DNA of 54,808 bases from Paractinoplanes lichenicola (GCF_016785085.1 NZ_JAENHO010000028.1:1-54808); one strand, 5' to 3'; shown: positions 34,503 to 43,895, numbered from the stretch's first letter. Numbers and translations are program-made. Notes: generated by a model from the letters alone, not told the origin.

Positions 34503-36917
34503 GCCCCCGTGGGCGTCGACGATGGCCTTGGTGATCGCCAGGCCGAGGCCGGTGCCCTTGGTGCCGTTGCGCACGGCGTTGCTGGCCCGGAAGAACCGGT
34601 CGAACAGCCGGTCGTACTCCTCGGCGGGCACCCCGATGCCGGTGTCGGCGACCTCGATGACCGCGTCGCCCTCCTCGCCCGCGGTCAGGTGCGCGGTCAC
34701 CGAGACCGTGCCGCCGCCGGGTGTGTACTTGACCGCGTTGGCCACCAGGTTGTCGAGAACCTGACGCAGCCGTACGGGGTCGGCGTGCACCGGCAGGTGG
34801 CGCGGCACCTCGAGCCGCAGCGTCAGGCCCTTGGCGTCCGCGGCCGGCTGCTGGGCCTGCACCGCCTCGCGCACCAGCCGGGCGGCCGAGATGGGCTGCG
34901 GGTCGATGTGCAGCTGGCCGGCCTCGAGCCGGGCCAGGTCGAGCAGGTCGTCCACCAGGTGCTGCATGTGGGCCGAGCGCCGGTCGATCACCTCGGCCAG
35001 GTGCCGCTGCTCGTCGCTGAGGTGCGGGTCGTCGAGCAGGGTCTCGCTGTAGCTGCGGATCGCCCCGAGCGGGTTGCGCAGCTCGTGGCTGACCATGCCG
35101 ACCATCTCCTCGCGGTTCGCGGCCAGCCGGGCCTGGGTCGCGGCCAGGCTCAGCGCGAGCTCCTCGGCCCGGCGCCGCTCCATGTGCCGGCCCAGATGCG
35201 CGCACACGCCGTCGAGCAGGTCGAGGATCTCGGGGTCGGGCTCCAGCGGCACGGCCGTGAGGAACAGCAGCACGCCGAGGATCTTCTGGTCCGAGCGCAC
35301 GGGCACGCCGATCGCGCTGTGCAGCCCGGCCGCCCGCACCTGGGCCGCTTTCAGCACCGTACGGGGGTCGTCGAGCACCTCGGGGATCCACAGCTCGGTG
35401 CCGCTGTCCCAGACCCGCCCGGCGATCCCCACCCCGCGCCGCACGAGCGGGGGCCGGTCGACGACGCCGTGACCCGGCGCCGCCCAGTTGCCGACCCGCA
35501 CGATCGTGCCGGACAGGTCGTCGGCCTGCCAGAACTCGCCCAGCGCCCAGCCCAGCCCGGCGCCGACCGCGGCCACCGTACGGTCGGCCGCCTCGCCCGC
35601 GCTGTGCGAGTCGGCCAGCCCCCGCGCGACGGCCAGGCGCAGCTCGCGGAACGTCTCGACGCGCCGCTGCTCGGTGATGTCGTGCATGGCGACCACCGCG
35701 CCGAGGCGGCGGCCGTCCGGGGTCTCCAGCGGGCGCGCGTTGACGTGGAAGCGGCGGGCCGGCGCCCCCTCCGGCGCGATCACCATCTCGGCCCCGTCGA
35801 CCCGCTCCCCCGCGTGCGCCTTGATCAGCGGAATCTCGTCGGCGCGCAACGGCGTACGCCCGTCCGGGCCGTACATGTCGTAGGCGCGGGACCAGTCCGC
35901 GGCGGGCAGCTCCTCGCGCACCCCACGCCCGTGGATGTCGCGCAGCGCCTGGTTGAACAGGGTCAGCCGGCCGTCCTCGTCGCACGCGCCGACCCCGGTG
36001 TCGAGGCTGTCCAGCAGCGCCTGCAGAAACGCCCGCTCGTGCTCGAGCTGGCGGCGCTCGGCCTGGCGGGCGGTGATGTCGTGCAGGAACGCGTGGAACC
36101 CGCCGTCCGCCTGCATCAGGCTCATCTCGACCGGGAACTCGGCCCCGTCGCGGTTGCGGGCGACCAGCTCGACGCGCCGGCCCATGATCGTGGACGGGCC
36201 GCCGCTGTGCATCCGGGCCAGCCCGGCCGAGTGCGCCGCCACGAACCGGTCCGGGATGATCAGATCGGCCACCGGACGGGCCACCGCCTCGGCCGCGGAC
36301 CAGCCGAAGATCTGCTCGGCGGCGGCGTTCCAGCCGGTCACCACCCCGTACGCGTCGATCGCGATGTGCGCGTCGGGGGCGTTGGTGAGCATCCCGCGCA
36401 GCCGGTCCGCGGTCAGGGCCAGCTCGCGCTCGCCGGTCCGCAGCGCGATCTCGGTCTCGGCCGCGGCCGCCAGGTCCTCGATGAGCAGCAGCTCGCGCGG
36501 CTCCCAGTCGCGGGGGCGGTCGTCCAGCACGCCGAACGCGCCGAGCGGGTAGCCGTCGGGACTGCGGATCGGGAAGCCCGCGTACGCGATGACGCCGTCG
36601 GCCAGCGCCGGATGCCCGCTCACCCGGTCGTCGATGCGGGCGTCGCAGATCATCAGCGGGGCGTCCGTGTCCACCACGAGCAGGCAGAACGTGCGGTTAG
36701 GCGGGGTGCCCGAGTGCCCCACGACCCGGCGCCGCTCCGAGCCGACCAGCGACACCAGGGCCCGTGACGCGCGCAGCTGGTGGGCCGCGGCCCGGGCCAG
36801 GCGGTCGAGCGAGGGATAGGTGCGGCCGTCGAGCATGCCGGTGCCGCGCAGGCGTTGCAGCCGGGCGGCGTCGGTCAGCCGGCCGTCCGCACCGGTCGCG
36901 CCCGCTGTCGGCCCCAC
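34431..36917 (-). CDS. GAF-PAS-PAS-GAF sensor histidine kinase
   Basis: 828 residues, no membrane segments, so a soluble sensor. GAF at ~35-165, PAS at ~170-290 (ITARQAERRQLEHER linker), PAS at ~295-420, second GAF at ~430-580 (GIAGRVWDSGTELWI). The HisKA domain has phospho-acceptor H611 in VSHELRNPLG. The ATPase domain has N-box NLVANAVKYTP, DTGIGVP and GTGLGLAITK. No response regulator or receiver domain is adjacent, so it is an orphan kinase. It is divergent from the aldehyde dehydrogenase at 37027. Confidence 0.9.
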   Translation of the reverse strand: MGPTAGATGADGRLTDAARLQRLRGTGMLDGRTYPSLDRLARAAAHQLRASRALVSLVGSERRRVVGHSGTPPNRTFCLLVVDTDAPLMICDARIDDRVSGHPALADGVIAYAGFPIRSPDGYPLGAFGVLDDRPRDWEPRELLLIEDLAAAAETEIALRTGERELALTADRLRGMLTNAPDAHIAIDAYGVVTGWNAAAEQIFGWSAAEAVARPVADLIIPDRFVAAHSAGLARMHSGGPSTIMGRRVELVARNRDGAEFPVEMSLMQADGGFHAFLHDITARQAERRQLEHERAFLQALLDSLDTGVGACDEDGRLTLFNQALRDIHGRGVREELPAADWSRAYDMYGPDGRTPLRADEIPLIKAHAGERVDGAEMVIAPEGAPARRFHVNARPLETPDGRRLGAVVAMHDITEQRRVETFRELRLAVARGLADSHSAGEAADRTVAAVGAGLGWALGEFWQADDLSGTIVRVGNWAAPGHGVVDRPPLVRRGVGIAGRVWDSGTELWIPEVLDDPRTVLKAAQVRAAGLHSAIGVPVRSDQKILGVLLFLTAVPLEPDPEILDLLDGVCAHLGRHMERRRAEELALSLAATQARLAANREEMVGMVSHELRNPLGAIRSYSETLLDDPHLSDEQRHLAEVIDRRSAHMQHLVDDLLDLARLEAGQLHIDPQPISAARLVREAVQAQQPAADAKGLTLRLEVPRHLPVHADPVRLRQVLDNLVANAVKYTPGGGTVSVTAHLTAGEEGDAVIEVADTGIGVPAEEYDRLFDRFFRASNAVRNGTKGTGLGLAITKAIVDAHGGSVSATPVPAGGSVFAVTLPVAGD

Positions 36918-37026
36918 TCTTCCCGCTTCGGCCGGGCTCCGCGGGAGCTGAGGCCGAACTCTTGTCTGCTACGGAATCAGTGGCAGGATGGCTGCCAAAC
37001 ATCAGTATCCTGCGTCTGGAGATCGT

Positions 37027-38457
37027 GTGACCGCGAAGACCGTGCTGCACAACTTCATCGGCGGCGAGGCGGCCGCGCCCGCCGACGGCCGCTACGAGGA
37101 CCTGATCGACCCGGCCACCGGCGAGGTCTTCGCCTCGGCCCCGGTGTCGGGCGAGGCCGACGTCGACAAGGCGATGGGCGCCGCCTCGGCCGCGTTCGAG
37201 AAGTGGCGCAACACCACGCCCAGCGAGCGGCAGCAGGCGCTGCTCAAGTTCGCCGACGCCATCGAGGCGCGGGCCGGCGAGCTGGTCAAGGCGGAGTCGC
37301 AGAACACGGGCAAGCCGCTGGGCCTGACCGCCAGCGAGGAGCTGCCGCCGGCGGTCGACCAGATCCGGTTCTTCGCGGGCGCGGCCCGGCTGCTCGAGGG
37401 CCGGTCGGCGGGGCAATACATGCAGGGCTTCGAGAGCTACGTACGGCGTGAGCCGATCGGCGTGTGCGCGCAGGTCACGCCGTGGAACTACCCGCTGATG
37501 ATGGCGGTCTGGAAGCTGGCGCCGGCGATCGCGGCCGGCAACACGGTCGTGCTCAAGCCGTCCGACACCACCCCGGTCACCACGGTGATGCTGGCCGAGA
37601 TCGCCGCCGAGTTCCTGCCGCCGGGCGTGCTCAACGTCGTCGTCGGCGACCGCGACACCGGCCGGGCGCTGGTCACCCACAAGACGCCGCAGCAAGTGTC
37701 GATCACCGGTTCGGTCCGCGCGGGCATGGAGGTCGCCTCGGCCGCCTCCGCCGACCTCAAGCGCACCCACCTGGAGCTGGGCGGCAAGGCCCCGGTCGTG
37801 GTCTTCGACGACGCCGACATCGCGGCCGCGGCCGCCGCCATCGCCGAGGCGGGCTACTTCAACGCGGGCCAGGACTGCACGGCGGCCACCCGGGTCCTCG
37901 CGTCACCGCGGGTCTACTCCGACTTCGTGGCGGCGCTGAGCGAGGCCGCGAAGGGCACGAAGACCGGCGCGGCCGACGACGAGGACGTGCTCTACGGCCC
38001 CCTCAACAACGCCCGCCAGTTCGAGCGGGTGGCGGGCTTCGTCGACCGGCTGCCCGACCACGCGGTGCTCGGGGCGGGCGGCGCTCGCGTCGGCGACCGG
38101 GGTTACTTCTACTCCCCCACCGTCGTCTCCGGACTCAAGCAGACCGACGAGGTGATCCAGGACGAGATCTTCGGCCCGGTCATCACGGTCCAGCAGTTCA
38201 GCGACGAGGACGAGGCGGTGGCCTGGGCCAACGGCGTCGAATACGGCCTGGCCTCCTCGGTGTGGACCAAGGACCACGGCCGCGCGATGCGGATGACGCA
38301 GCGGCTCGACTTCGGCTGCGTGTGGGTCAACTGCCACATCCCGCTGGTGGCCGAGATGCCGCACGGCGGGTTCAAGCACTCCGGCCACGGCAAAGACCTT
38401 TCCGTGTACGGCCTGGAGGACTACACCCGCATCAAGCACGTGATGCACGCTGTTTAA
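37027..38457 (+). CDS. Aldehyde dehydrogenase, gamma-aminobutyraldehyde-type
   Basis: 476 residues from GTG at 37027 (GGAG upstream); ATG at 36988 is an in-frame alternative with a weaker site. NAD-dependent ALDH fold: VTPWNYPLMMAVWKLAPA, KPSDTTP, ITGSVRAG, catalytic Glu in LELGGKAP, catalytic Cys in NAGQDCTAATR, and EIFGPVITV. Sequence style (PHGGFKHSGHGKDLS, YTRIKHVMH) resembles the gamma-aminobutyraldehyde/betaine aldehyde group. Context (DAO-type oxidase, Lrp regulator) supports a role after amine oxidation, for example in putrescine breakdown. Confidence 0.87.
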   Translation: MTAKTVLHNFIGGEAAAPADGRYEDLIDPATGEVFASAPVSGEADVDKAMGAASAAFEKWRNTTPSERQQALLKFADAIEARAGELVKAESQNTGKPLGLTASEELPPAVDQIRFFAGAARLLEGRSAGQYMQGFESYVRREPIGVCAQVTPWNYPLMMAVWKLAPAIAAGNTVVLKPSDTTPVTTVMLAEIAAEFLPPGVLNVVVGDRDTGRALVTHKTPQQVSITGSVRAGMEVASAASADLKRTHLELGGKAPVVVFDDADIAAAAAAIAEAGYFNAGQDCTAATRVLASPRVYSDFVAALSEAAKGTKTGAADDEDVLYGPLNNARQFERVAGFVDRLPDHAVLGAGGARVGDRGYFYSPTVVSGLKQTDEVIQDEIFGPVITVQQFSDEDEAVAWANGVEYGLASSVWTKDHGRAMRMTQRLDFGCVWVNCHIPLVAEMPHGGFKHSGHGKDLSVYGLEDYTRIKHVMHAV

Positions 38458-38458
38458 T

Positions 38459-38491
38459 GGCATCGCTCCGCTCCGCGTGGCGATTGCCTTG
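38459..38491 (+). terminator. Hairpin after aldehyde dehydrogenase
   Basis: GGCATCGC pairs with GCGATTGCC (one bulge) just after the stop codon at 38457. Likely a terminator or mRNA-end hairpin; no U tract follows, as is usual in high-GC actinomycetes. Confidence 0.45.
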
Positions 38492-38548
38492 TAACCGGTG
38501 AGGAGGCACTCGCCGGGTTAGGGCAGTTAGCAGACGCAAGTAGAACGT

Positions 38549-38572
38549 GGGGGCCGCTGGCGGGCGGCCCCC
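38549..38572. terminator. Strong bidirectional hairpin terminator
   Basis: A perfect 9-bp stem GGGGGCCGC / GCGGCCCCC with a 6-base loop lies between the convergent aldehyde dehydrogenase and saccharopine-dehydrogenase-like genes. It can serve both transcripts. Confidence 0.7.
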
Positions 38573-38578
38573 GCTTCA

Positions 38579-39784
38579 CTAACGTTCCTGCAGCTCCCAG
38601 GGCGAGCCGTATTCGACCAGCTTGTCCAGGAAGGGCACCGGGTCAAAAGCCTCGGGACCCAGTACGCCGGAGCCGGTCCACGTGCCGGTGGCGAGCAGTT
38701 CGAGGGCCACGATCGGGTTGACGGCGGTCTGCCAGACGACGGCCTGGGCGCCGTACTCGCGCATCGACCACTCGTTGTCGACCAGGTGATACAGGTAGAC
38801 CTCGCGCGGGTTGCCGTCCTTGCCGGTGCCGGTCACCCACGTACCGGCGCAGGTCTTGCCCGTCATCCGGTCACCCAGCGTGGCCGGGTCGGGCAGCACG
38901 GCCGCGACGACATCACGCGGCGAAACGTCAACACCTTTTACCCGTACGGGATCCGTCTTGTCCAAACCCAGCTTGCGCAGTGTCTTGAGGACGTCGATGA
39001 ACTCGGTGCCCAGCCCGTACTTGAACGTGACCTTGCGAGCCTCGACCCAGCGCGGGATCAGCAAGACCTCCTCGTGCTCGACGTGCACGCACTCGACCGG
39101 CCCGATGCCGCCCGGGAAGTCGAACACCTCGGGCTCGGCGAACGGCTCGGTCGTGTACCAGCCGCGGTCGCGCTCATAGATGACCGGCGGGTTCAGACAC
39201 TCCTCGATGGTCGTCCACACCGAGAACGACGGCGCGAAGTCATAACCCTCGACGACCAGATTCGCCCCGTCCCGTACGCCGATCTCGTCGATCCGAGAGA
39301 ACAGGTGCTCGGCGGCGTACTTGGCGAAGATGTCGGACAGGCCGGGCTCGACGCCGATGCCGACCAGGGCCAACCGGTCCGCCGCTTCCCACTGCCCGGC
39401 CACCGCGAACTGCTCGTCACCCAGTTTCACGCCGGTTTCCTCGTACGGGGAAACCGGGTGTGGTTTTGACAGCGACATCGCCATGTCGAGGTAGTGGGCG
39501 CCGGCGGCCGCGGCACCGTCGAAGACCGGCATGACGAAGCGCGGGTCGACGGCGTTGAAGACGTGGGTGATCTCGTGCTCGCGGCAGAGTGCGGCTACCG
39601 CTTCGGCGCTGGAGGCGTCGATCTTCGCTGCGACAAATCGGTCATCGCTCGTTTTCGCCGCCGCCGTCTCCGCCCGGCCGAGGTCGTAGTCGGCGATCAC
39701 GAACAGGTCGAAGAAGTCGCGGCGGGCCGCGATCAGCGCGGCGGCGGATCCGACACCGCCCGCTCCGACGGCGAGGATGCGCAT
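38579..39784 (-). CDS. Saccharopine dehydrogenase-like NAD(P)-binding oxidoreductase
   Basis: 401 residues. ATG at 39784 (MRILAVGAGGVGSAAAL) follows GAGAGG; GTG at 39808 is an alternative. The Rossmann motif GAGGVG is at the N-terminus. The body has THVFNAVDPRFVMPVFDGA, YLDMAMS, GIGVEPGLSDIFAKYAAEHL and HVEHEEVLLIPRWV, typical of the saccharopine/homospermidine/lysine-6-dehydrogenase family. The exact substrate cannot be read from sequence. It lies beside an Lrp regulator and amine-catabolism genes, which suggests an amino acid or polyamine substrate. Divergent from the Lrp gene. Confidence 0.83.
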   Translation of the reverse strand: MRILAVGAGGVGSAAALIAARRDFFDLFVIADYDLGRAETAAAKTSDDRFVAAKIDASSAEAVAALCREHEITHVFNAVDPRFVMPVFDGAAAAGAHYLDMAMSLSKPHPVSPYEETGVKLGDEQFAVAGQWEAADRLALVGIGVEPGLSDIFAKYAAEHLFSRIDEIGVRDGANLVVEGYDFAPSFSVWTTIEECLNPPVIYERDRGWYTTEPFAEPEVFDFPGGIGPVECVHVEHEEVLLIPRWVEARKVTFKYGLGTEFIDVLKTLRKLGLDKTDPVRVKGVDVSPRDVVAAVLPDPATLGDRMTGKTCAGTWVTGTGKDGNPREVYLYHLVDNEWSMREYGAQAVVWQTAVNPIVALELLATGTWTGSGVLGPEAFDPVPFLDKLVEYGSPWELQER

Positions 39785-39989
39785 GGGGTAAGCCTCTCGT
39801 TCGAGCACTGAAACCGTGTCCCACGAGCCTTGACGGCACGGAAAAGCTTGTCAAGAGCGATCAACTCTGCGATAAACGCAGTGGTTGACGAACAGTGAGG
39901 GGGACGTTCCGGTGCGGATTCCATCGACGGCCGCAAACCGGACGAGTGATTCGATTGCCGTCGACCTGCCCGGCGGGAAGAATCGCGGC

Positions 39990-40448
39990 GTGACGGCGGA
40001 CGTGGCACTCGACGACATCAACAAGCAGATCATCGAGCACCTGCAGCGCGACGGGCGAATGTCCTACGCGACGCTGGCGAAGACGATCGGCCTCTCCGAG
40101 GCGGCGGTCCGGCAGCGGGTGCAGCGCCTGCTCGACGGCGACCTGATGCAGATCGTGGCGGTGACCGACCCGCTCACGCTCGGCTTCGCGCGGCAGGCGA
40201 TGGTCGGCCTCAAGGTGAACGGCGACCTGCGTGCCATCGCCGACGAGATCGCCCAGATCCCCGAGGTCGACTACGTGGTGATCTGCGCCGGCGGCTTCGA
40301 CCTGCTCGTCGAGCTGGTCTGCACCGACGACGAGCACCTGCTCGACCTGCTCAACGAGAAGGTCCGGTCGATCAAGGGCGTGATCGCCTGCGAGACCTTC
40401 ATGTATCTCAAGTTGGCCAAACAGACGTACGCGTGGGGAACTCGATGA
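39990..40448 (+). CDS. Lrp/AsnC-family transcriptional regulator
   Basis: 152 residues, normal family length, from GTG at 39990 with GGGAAG upstream. Longer in-frame starts would add an unstructured tail. The HTH is LDDINKQIIEHLQRDGRMSY then LAKTIGLSEAAVRQRVQRLL. The RAM ligand domain follows: MVGLKVNGDLRAIADEIAQI, DYVVICAGGFDLLVELVC, GVIACETFMYLKL. It lies between a divergent dehydrogenase and a coupled amine oxidase (ATGA overlap at 40445-40448), so it likely controls both in response to an amino acid or amine. Confidence 0.9.
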   Translation: MTADVALDDINKQIIEHLQRDGRMSYATLAKTIGLSEAAVRQRVQRLLDGDLMQIVAVTDPLTLGFARQAMVGLKVNGDLRAIADEIAQIPEVDYVVICAGGFDLLVELVCTDDEHLLDLLNEKVRSIKGVIACETFMYLKLAKQTYAWGTR

Positions 40449-41707
40449 TTCCGTCCTTCTGGCTGAGCACCCTCGACCCGATCACGCCGCGGCCGCCGCT
40501 GCCGGGCGACCGGTCGTACGACGTGGCGATCGCCGGGGGCGGCTACACCGGATTGTGGACGGCCTACTACCTGTCGCAGCTCGCGCCGTCGCTGTCGATC
40601 GCGGTGCTCGAGGCGTCGTACTGCGGGTTCGGGGCATCGGGGCGCAACGGCGGGTGGGCCTCGGGGCTGTTCCCGGTAAGCGAGGCCAAACTCGCGCGCC
40701 GGTACGGCCCCTCCCAGGCGGCGGCGATGCATGCTGCACTGGCCGATGCGGTCGATGAGGTCGGGCGGGTGGGGATCGATTGCGACTACGCCAAGGGCGG
40801 GACCATCTCGCTGGCCCGCTCCCCCGCGCAGCTGCGGCGGGCTCGGCGCTCCCCCGGCTTCCTGTCCCGCTCGTCGGCTGCCGCTATCTGCAACGCCACC
40901 GACGTGCTGGGCGGGGTTTACAGCCCCGATTGCGCCGCGTTGCATCCTGCTCGCCTGGTGCGCGGCCTCTTGGCTGCGGTTTTGCAGCGCGGAGTTGCAG
41001 TTTATGAGGGCACACGCGTTTTGTCCCTTTCGCGCGGGTCGGTGGTCACCGATCACGGCACGGTCACCGCGGGCACGGTGGTGCGGGCGCTCGAGGGTTA
41101 CACGGCCCAGCTCTCCGGGCATCGGCGCGCGCTGGCCCCGGTCTACTCGCTGATGATCGCGACCGAGCCGCTGCCCGCCGCCGACTGGGAACGGATCGGG
41201 CTGGCCCGGCGCGAGACGTTCACCGACGAGCGCCACATGATCATCTATGGCCAGCGTACGGCCGACGACCGGCTCGCGTTCGGCGGCCGCGGCGCGCCCT
41301 ATCACTTCGGGTCACGCGTCGAGCCCTCGTACGACCAGGTGCCGTCGGTCTTCGACAGCTTGCAGGAGACCCTGGCCGACATGTTCCGGATCCGGCCCGA
41401 GATCGCGTACCGGTGGGGCGGCCCGCTCGGCATCCCGCGCGACTGGATGCCCAGCGTCGGGTTGCAGGATGGCGTCGCCTGGGCCGGCGGCTACGTGGGC
41501 GACGGGGTGGCGGCGGCCAACCTGGCCGGACGCACGCTGGCCGACCTGATCGCGGGGCGCGAGACCGAACGGACCGGGCTGCCCTGGGTGGGCCACCGCT
41601 CCCGGCGCTGGGAACCGGAGCCGATCCGCTGGCTCGGCATCAACGCGGCACTGCGAGCCACCAATCTGAGGGACACCTGGGAGAAGCATCCGGCGCCCGC
41701 CCGCTGA
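40445..41707 (+). CDS. FAD-dependent oxidoreductase (DAO/PuuB-like)
   Basis: 420 residues; the ATG overlaps the Lrp stop. FAD-binding GGGYTGLWTAYYLSQL is followed by the flavin-attachment-like YCGFGASGRNGGWASG, typical of gamma-glutamylputrescine oxidase and related enzymes. C-terminal RWGGPLGIPRDWMPSVG and GGYVGDGVAAANLAG close the FAD domain. It probably oxidises an amine to an aldehyde for the dehydrogenase at 37027; the substrate is inferred. The region 40920-41040 uses some codons less G/C-rich than the rest. Confidence 0.85.
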   Translation: MIPSFWLSTLDPITPRPPLPGDRSYDVAIAGGGYTGLWTAYYLSQLAPSLSIAVLEASYCGFGASGRNGGWASGLFPVSEAKLARRYGPSQAAAMHAALADAVDEVGRVGIDCDYAKGGTISLARSPAQLRRARRSPGFLSRSSAAAICNATDVLGGVYSPDCAALHPARLVRGLLAAVLQRGVAVYEGTRVLSLSRGSVVTDHGTVTAGTVVRALEGYTAQLSGHRRALAPVYSLMIATEPLPAADWERIGLARRETFTDERHMIIYGQRTADDRLAFGGRGAPYHFGSRVEPSYDQVPSVFDSLQETLADMFRIRPEIAYRWGGPLGIPRDWMPSVGLQDGVAWAGGYVGDGVAAANLAGRTLADLIAGRETERTGLPWVGHRSRRWEPEPIRWLGINAALRATNLRDTWEKHPAPAR

Positions 41708-41755
41708 TACGTTTCGGACACAGTCACTTCCGTTCCCGGGCAGAAGGAGCGCGAT

Positions 41756-42712
41756 GTGGACAACCGAGTCGACTTCGCCACCGACGATCCCGAACGGGCA
41801 CACGAGGTGCTCAGCCGGATCTACACCGGTTACCGGTTCCGGATGCACCACGTCCAGCGCCGGTTCAGCTATCGGCAGCAGTCCGTGCGGGCCGGGCCGA
41901 TCACGCTGAGCCGGGTCCGCTACACGATGGACGTGACCGTGCAGTTCCGCACCACTGACAGTTTCATCTTCGTGGTGCTGGCCGACGGACTGCTCGAAAC
42001 CCGGGACGGCCGCGACACGGCGGTCACCCGTCCCGGTGACGTGCTGCTGCACCGCCCCGGCCGCGCGCTGACCAACCTGTGCAGCGACTTCGACATGCAC
42101 GGGCTGACACTCGACGCCGCCGTGGTCGCCGAGACGGCCGCCGCCCGTACGGGCACCGACCGGGCCGGCTTCCGGTTCGACGCCATGACCCCGGTGTCGC
42201 GGGACCAGGCCCTGTATTGGCGGCACACCATGGCCTACCTGTACAACCTGTTCACCGCCGACGCCGAGCCGCTGCACAACCCCCTGGCCGTCAGCGCCGC
42301 CACCGACCTGGCCGCCACGGCGGCGCTGGTCACCTTCCCCAACACGGCCATGGCCGCCCCCCACCGCCCGGCCACCGGCCCGGCCCCGCCCGCCGCGGTC
42401 CGCCGCGCGGTGTCGTTCATCGAGACCCACCTGGCCGAGCCCCTCACCGCCACCCGCATAGCCGACGCGGCCCGCATCACCCCGCGCGCGTTGCAGGCCG
42501 CCTTCCGCCGCCACCTCGACACGACGCCGATGGCCTACCTGCGCCGCACCCGCCTGGACCGCGCCCACCACGACCTGCTGGCCGCCGACCCCACCGACGG
42601 CGCCACCGTAACCGCGATCGCCCACCGCTGGGGCTACCTCGACCTAAGCCGCTTCGCCGCCGACTACCGCTCCGCCTACGGCCACTCCCCCCGCACGACA
42701 CTGCTCCACTGA
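41756..42712 (+). CDS. AraC-family transcriptional regulator
   Basis: 318 residues from GTG at 41756, with AAGGAG upstream. The N-terminal AraC-binding-like half (ITLSRVRYTMDVTVQF, DVLLHRPGRAL) is followed by a C-terminal double HTH: IETHLAEPLTATRIADAA, TPRALQAAFRRHLDTTPMAY, AIAHRWGYLDLSRFAADYRS. It lies 48 bases after the oxidase on the same strand, so it may be co-transcribed with it and regulate the amine genes. Target unproved. Confidence 0.87.
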   Translation: MDNRVDFATDDPERAHEVLSRIYTGYRFRMHHVQRRFSYRQQSVRAGPITLSRVRYTMDVTVQFRTTDSFIFVVLADGLLETRDGRDTAVTRPGDVLLHRPGRALTNLCSDFDMHGLTLDAAVVAETAAARTGTDRAGFRFDAMTPVSRDQALYWRHTMAYLYNLFTADAEPLHNPLAVSAATDLAATAALVTFPNTAMAAPHRPATGPAPPAAVRRAVSFIETHLAEPLTATRIADAARITPRALQAAFRRHLDTTPMAYLRRTRLDRAHHDLLAADPTDGATVTAIAHRWGYLDLSRFAADYRSAYGHSPRTTLLH

Positions 42713-43535
42713 AAAACCACGCCGCCCCGGCCCACGCCGCCCCGCCCTCGACACCCCGGACCTCGGGCCCAACCTTCACGGCCCCAGCCCACAGGGCTCC
42801 ACCCCTCGATACCCCGCCCCTCAGCGCCCCCGCCCACAGCGCCCCAGCCCCTCAGCCCCGAGCGCCCCGGCCCCAGCGCTACACCCCCAATGTCCAGCGC
42901 CGCAGCTCGCAGCCGCTACGCCCCGGCGCCCAAGCCCTTCCCCCACGACGCGCCGGACCAGGCCCACCAAGACACCGGTGTCACCCTGACAATGTCCGGC
43001 CGGCCGTCTCTCTCAGCCTGCGAAAGGACAAACACCCATGTCATCCGGGTCCATCGCCCGTGATGGAACGCCCTTCCGCCGGCAGAAGGAAACTACGGTT
43101 GCCGGCTGGGCTGGGGCTTTCGTTCGGCTGAGGTGGCGCTGGGGCTGTCTCATTGGGTGGGGGTGGCGCTGGGGCTGTCGTTCGGCCGGGTGGCGCCGGG
43201 GCTGTCGTTCGGCGTGGACCGTCTATTAGCTGGGGTGGCTCTGGGACTGTCGTCCGGCCAGGTGACGCTGGAGCTGCCGCCCGGCCAGGTGACGCTGGAG
43301 CTGCCGCCCGGCCAGGTGGCGCGGGGGCTGCCGTTCGGCGTGGACGCTCGTTCGGCTGGGGTGGCGCTGGACCTGCCGTTCGGCGTGAACCCCTCGTTCA
43401 ACTGGGGCGGCGCTGGAGCTCGTCCGGCCGGGTTGCGCCCGGGCTGCCGTTCGGCGTGGAACCCGTTCAGCTGGGGGTGGCGCTAGGGCCGAGCCGGCTG
43501 CTGCGGCGACGGGTGGTGGCGAGGACGGCTCGGCG
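42713..43535. other. Gene-free region with opposite strand skews and 27-bp repeats
   Basis: From 42713 to ~42960 the plus strand is C-rich with repeats of 'cccacagcgcccc' type. From ~43090 to ~43480 it is G-rich with a degenerate 27-bp unit (gtggcgctggggctgtcgtt...). Two adjacent copies, 43261-43287 and 43288-43314, are identical. A frame across the G-rich part gives 9-residue repeats (GVALGLSFG / GQVTLELPP), but no good start or homologous fold is seen, so I do not call a gene. Confidence 0.65.
43261..43314 (+). repeat. Perfect 27-bp tandem duplication within degenerate array
   Basis: Two identical 27-bp copies beginning ggtgacgctggagctgccgc lie in register. They are the best-conserved part of a ~27-bp periodic array spanning about 43130-43480. 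Confidence 0.85.
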
Positions 43536-43895
43536 TCAGGGGACGGTGGTGTGGGTCAGGTTGATCAGGTTGCCGTCGGGGTCGTGGACGTGGGCTACGC
43601 GTTGGCCCCACGGCATGTCGGTCGGGGGGCCGAGCACCTGGCCGCCCGCTGCTTCGACCTTGGGGAGCAGGGCGTCGACGTCGTCGACTTCGATGCTCAG
43701 GGCGAAGCGGGGGGATGAAGGGGTGCCGGGCTCGTTGACCAGGCCGAAGCCGGAGTCGCCGAGGGTCAGGCCGATGTAGAAGGGGGCGCCCTCCGCCGGG
43801 TGGCGCATGGTTTCGACGGCGCCTAGCAGGCCCTCGTAGAAGGCGCGTTGGCGGTCGAGGTCGGCGGTGCTGAGGATGGCTTGGACGGTGGGCAT
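43536..43895 (-). CDS. VOC (glyoxalase/bleomycin-resistance-like) protein
   Basis: 119 residues with two beta-alpha-beta-beta-beta halves. VQAILSTADLDRQRAFYEGL starts the first; ALSIEVDDVDALLPKVEAAG and VAHVHDPDGNLINL end the second, with metal-ligand-type Glu/His positions. Likely a small metal-dependent enzyme or binding protein. It is the last gene of a minus-strand run with AraC/GyrI and DUF72 genes. Confidence 0.87.
   Translation of the reverse strand: MPTVQAILSTADLDRQRAFYEGLLGAVETMRHPAEGAPFYIGLTLGDSGFGLVNEPGTPSSPRFALSIEVDDVDALLPKVEAAGGQVLGPPTDMPWGQRVAHVHDPDGNLINLTHTTVP

Noticed and set aside
34509..36767. Plus-strand open frame of 752 codons
   Set aside because: Antisense to the histidine kinase whose domains are all intact.
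38458..38578. tRNA or small RNA gene between convergent genes
   Set aside because: The sequence folds only into simple hairpins that fit terminators; no cloverleaf or tRNA signature seen.
43038..43229. 63-codon ORF with a possible ribosome site (AAAGGA)
   Set aside because: The product is Trp/Arg/Cys-rich and arises from the G-rich repeats; no evidence of coding.
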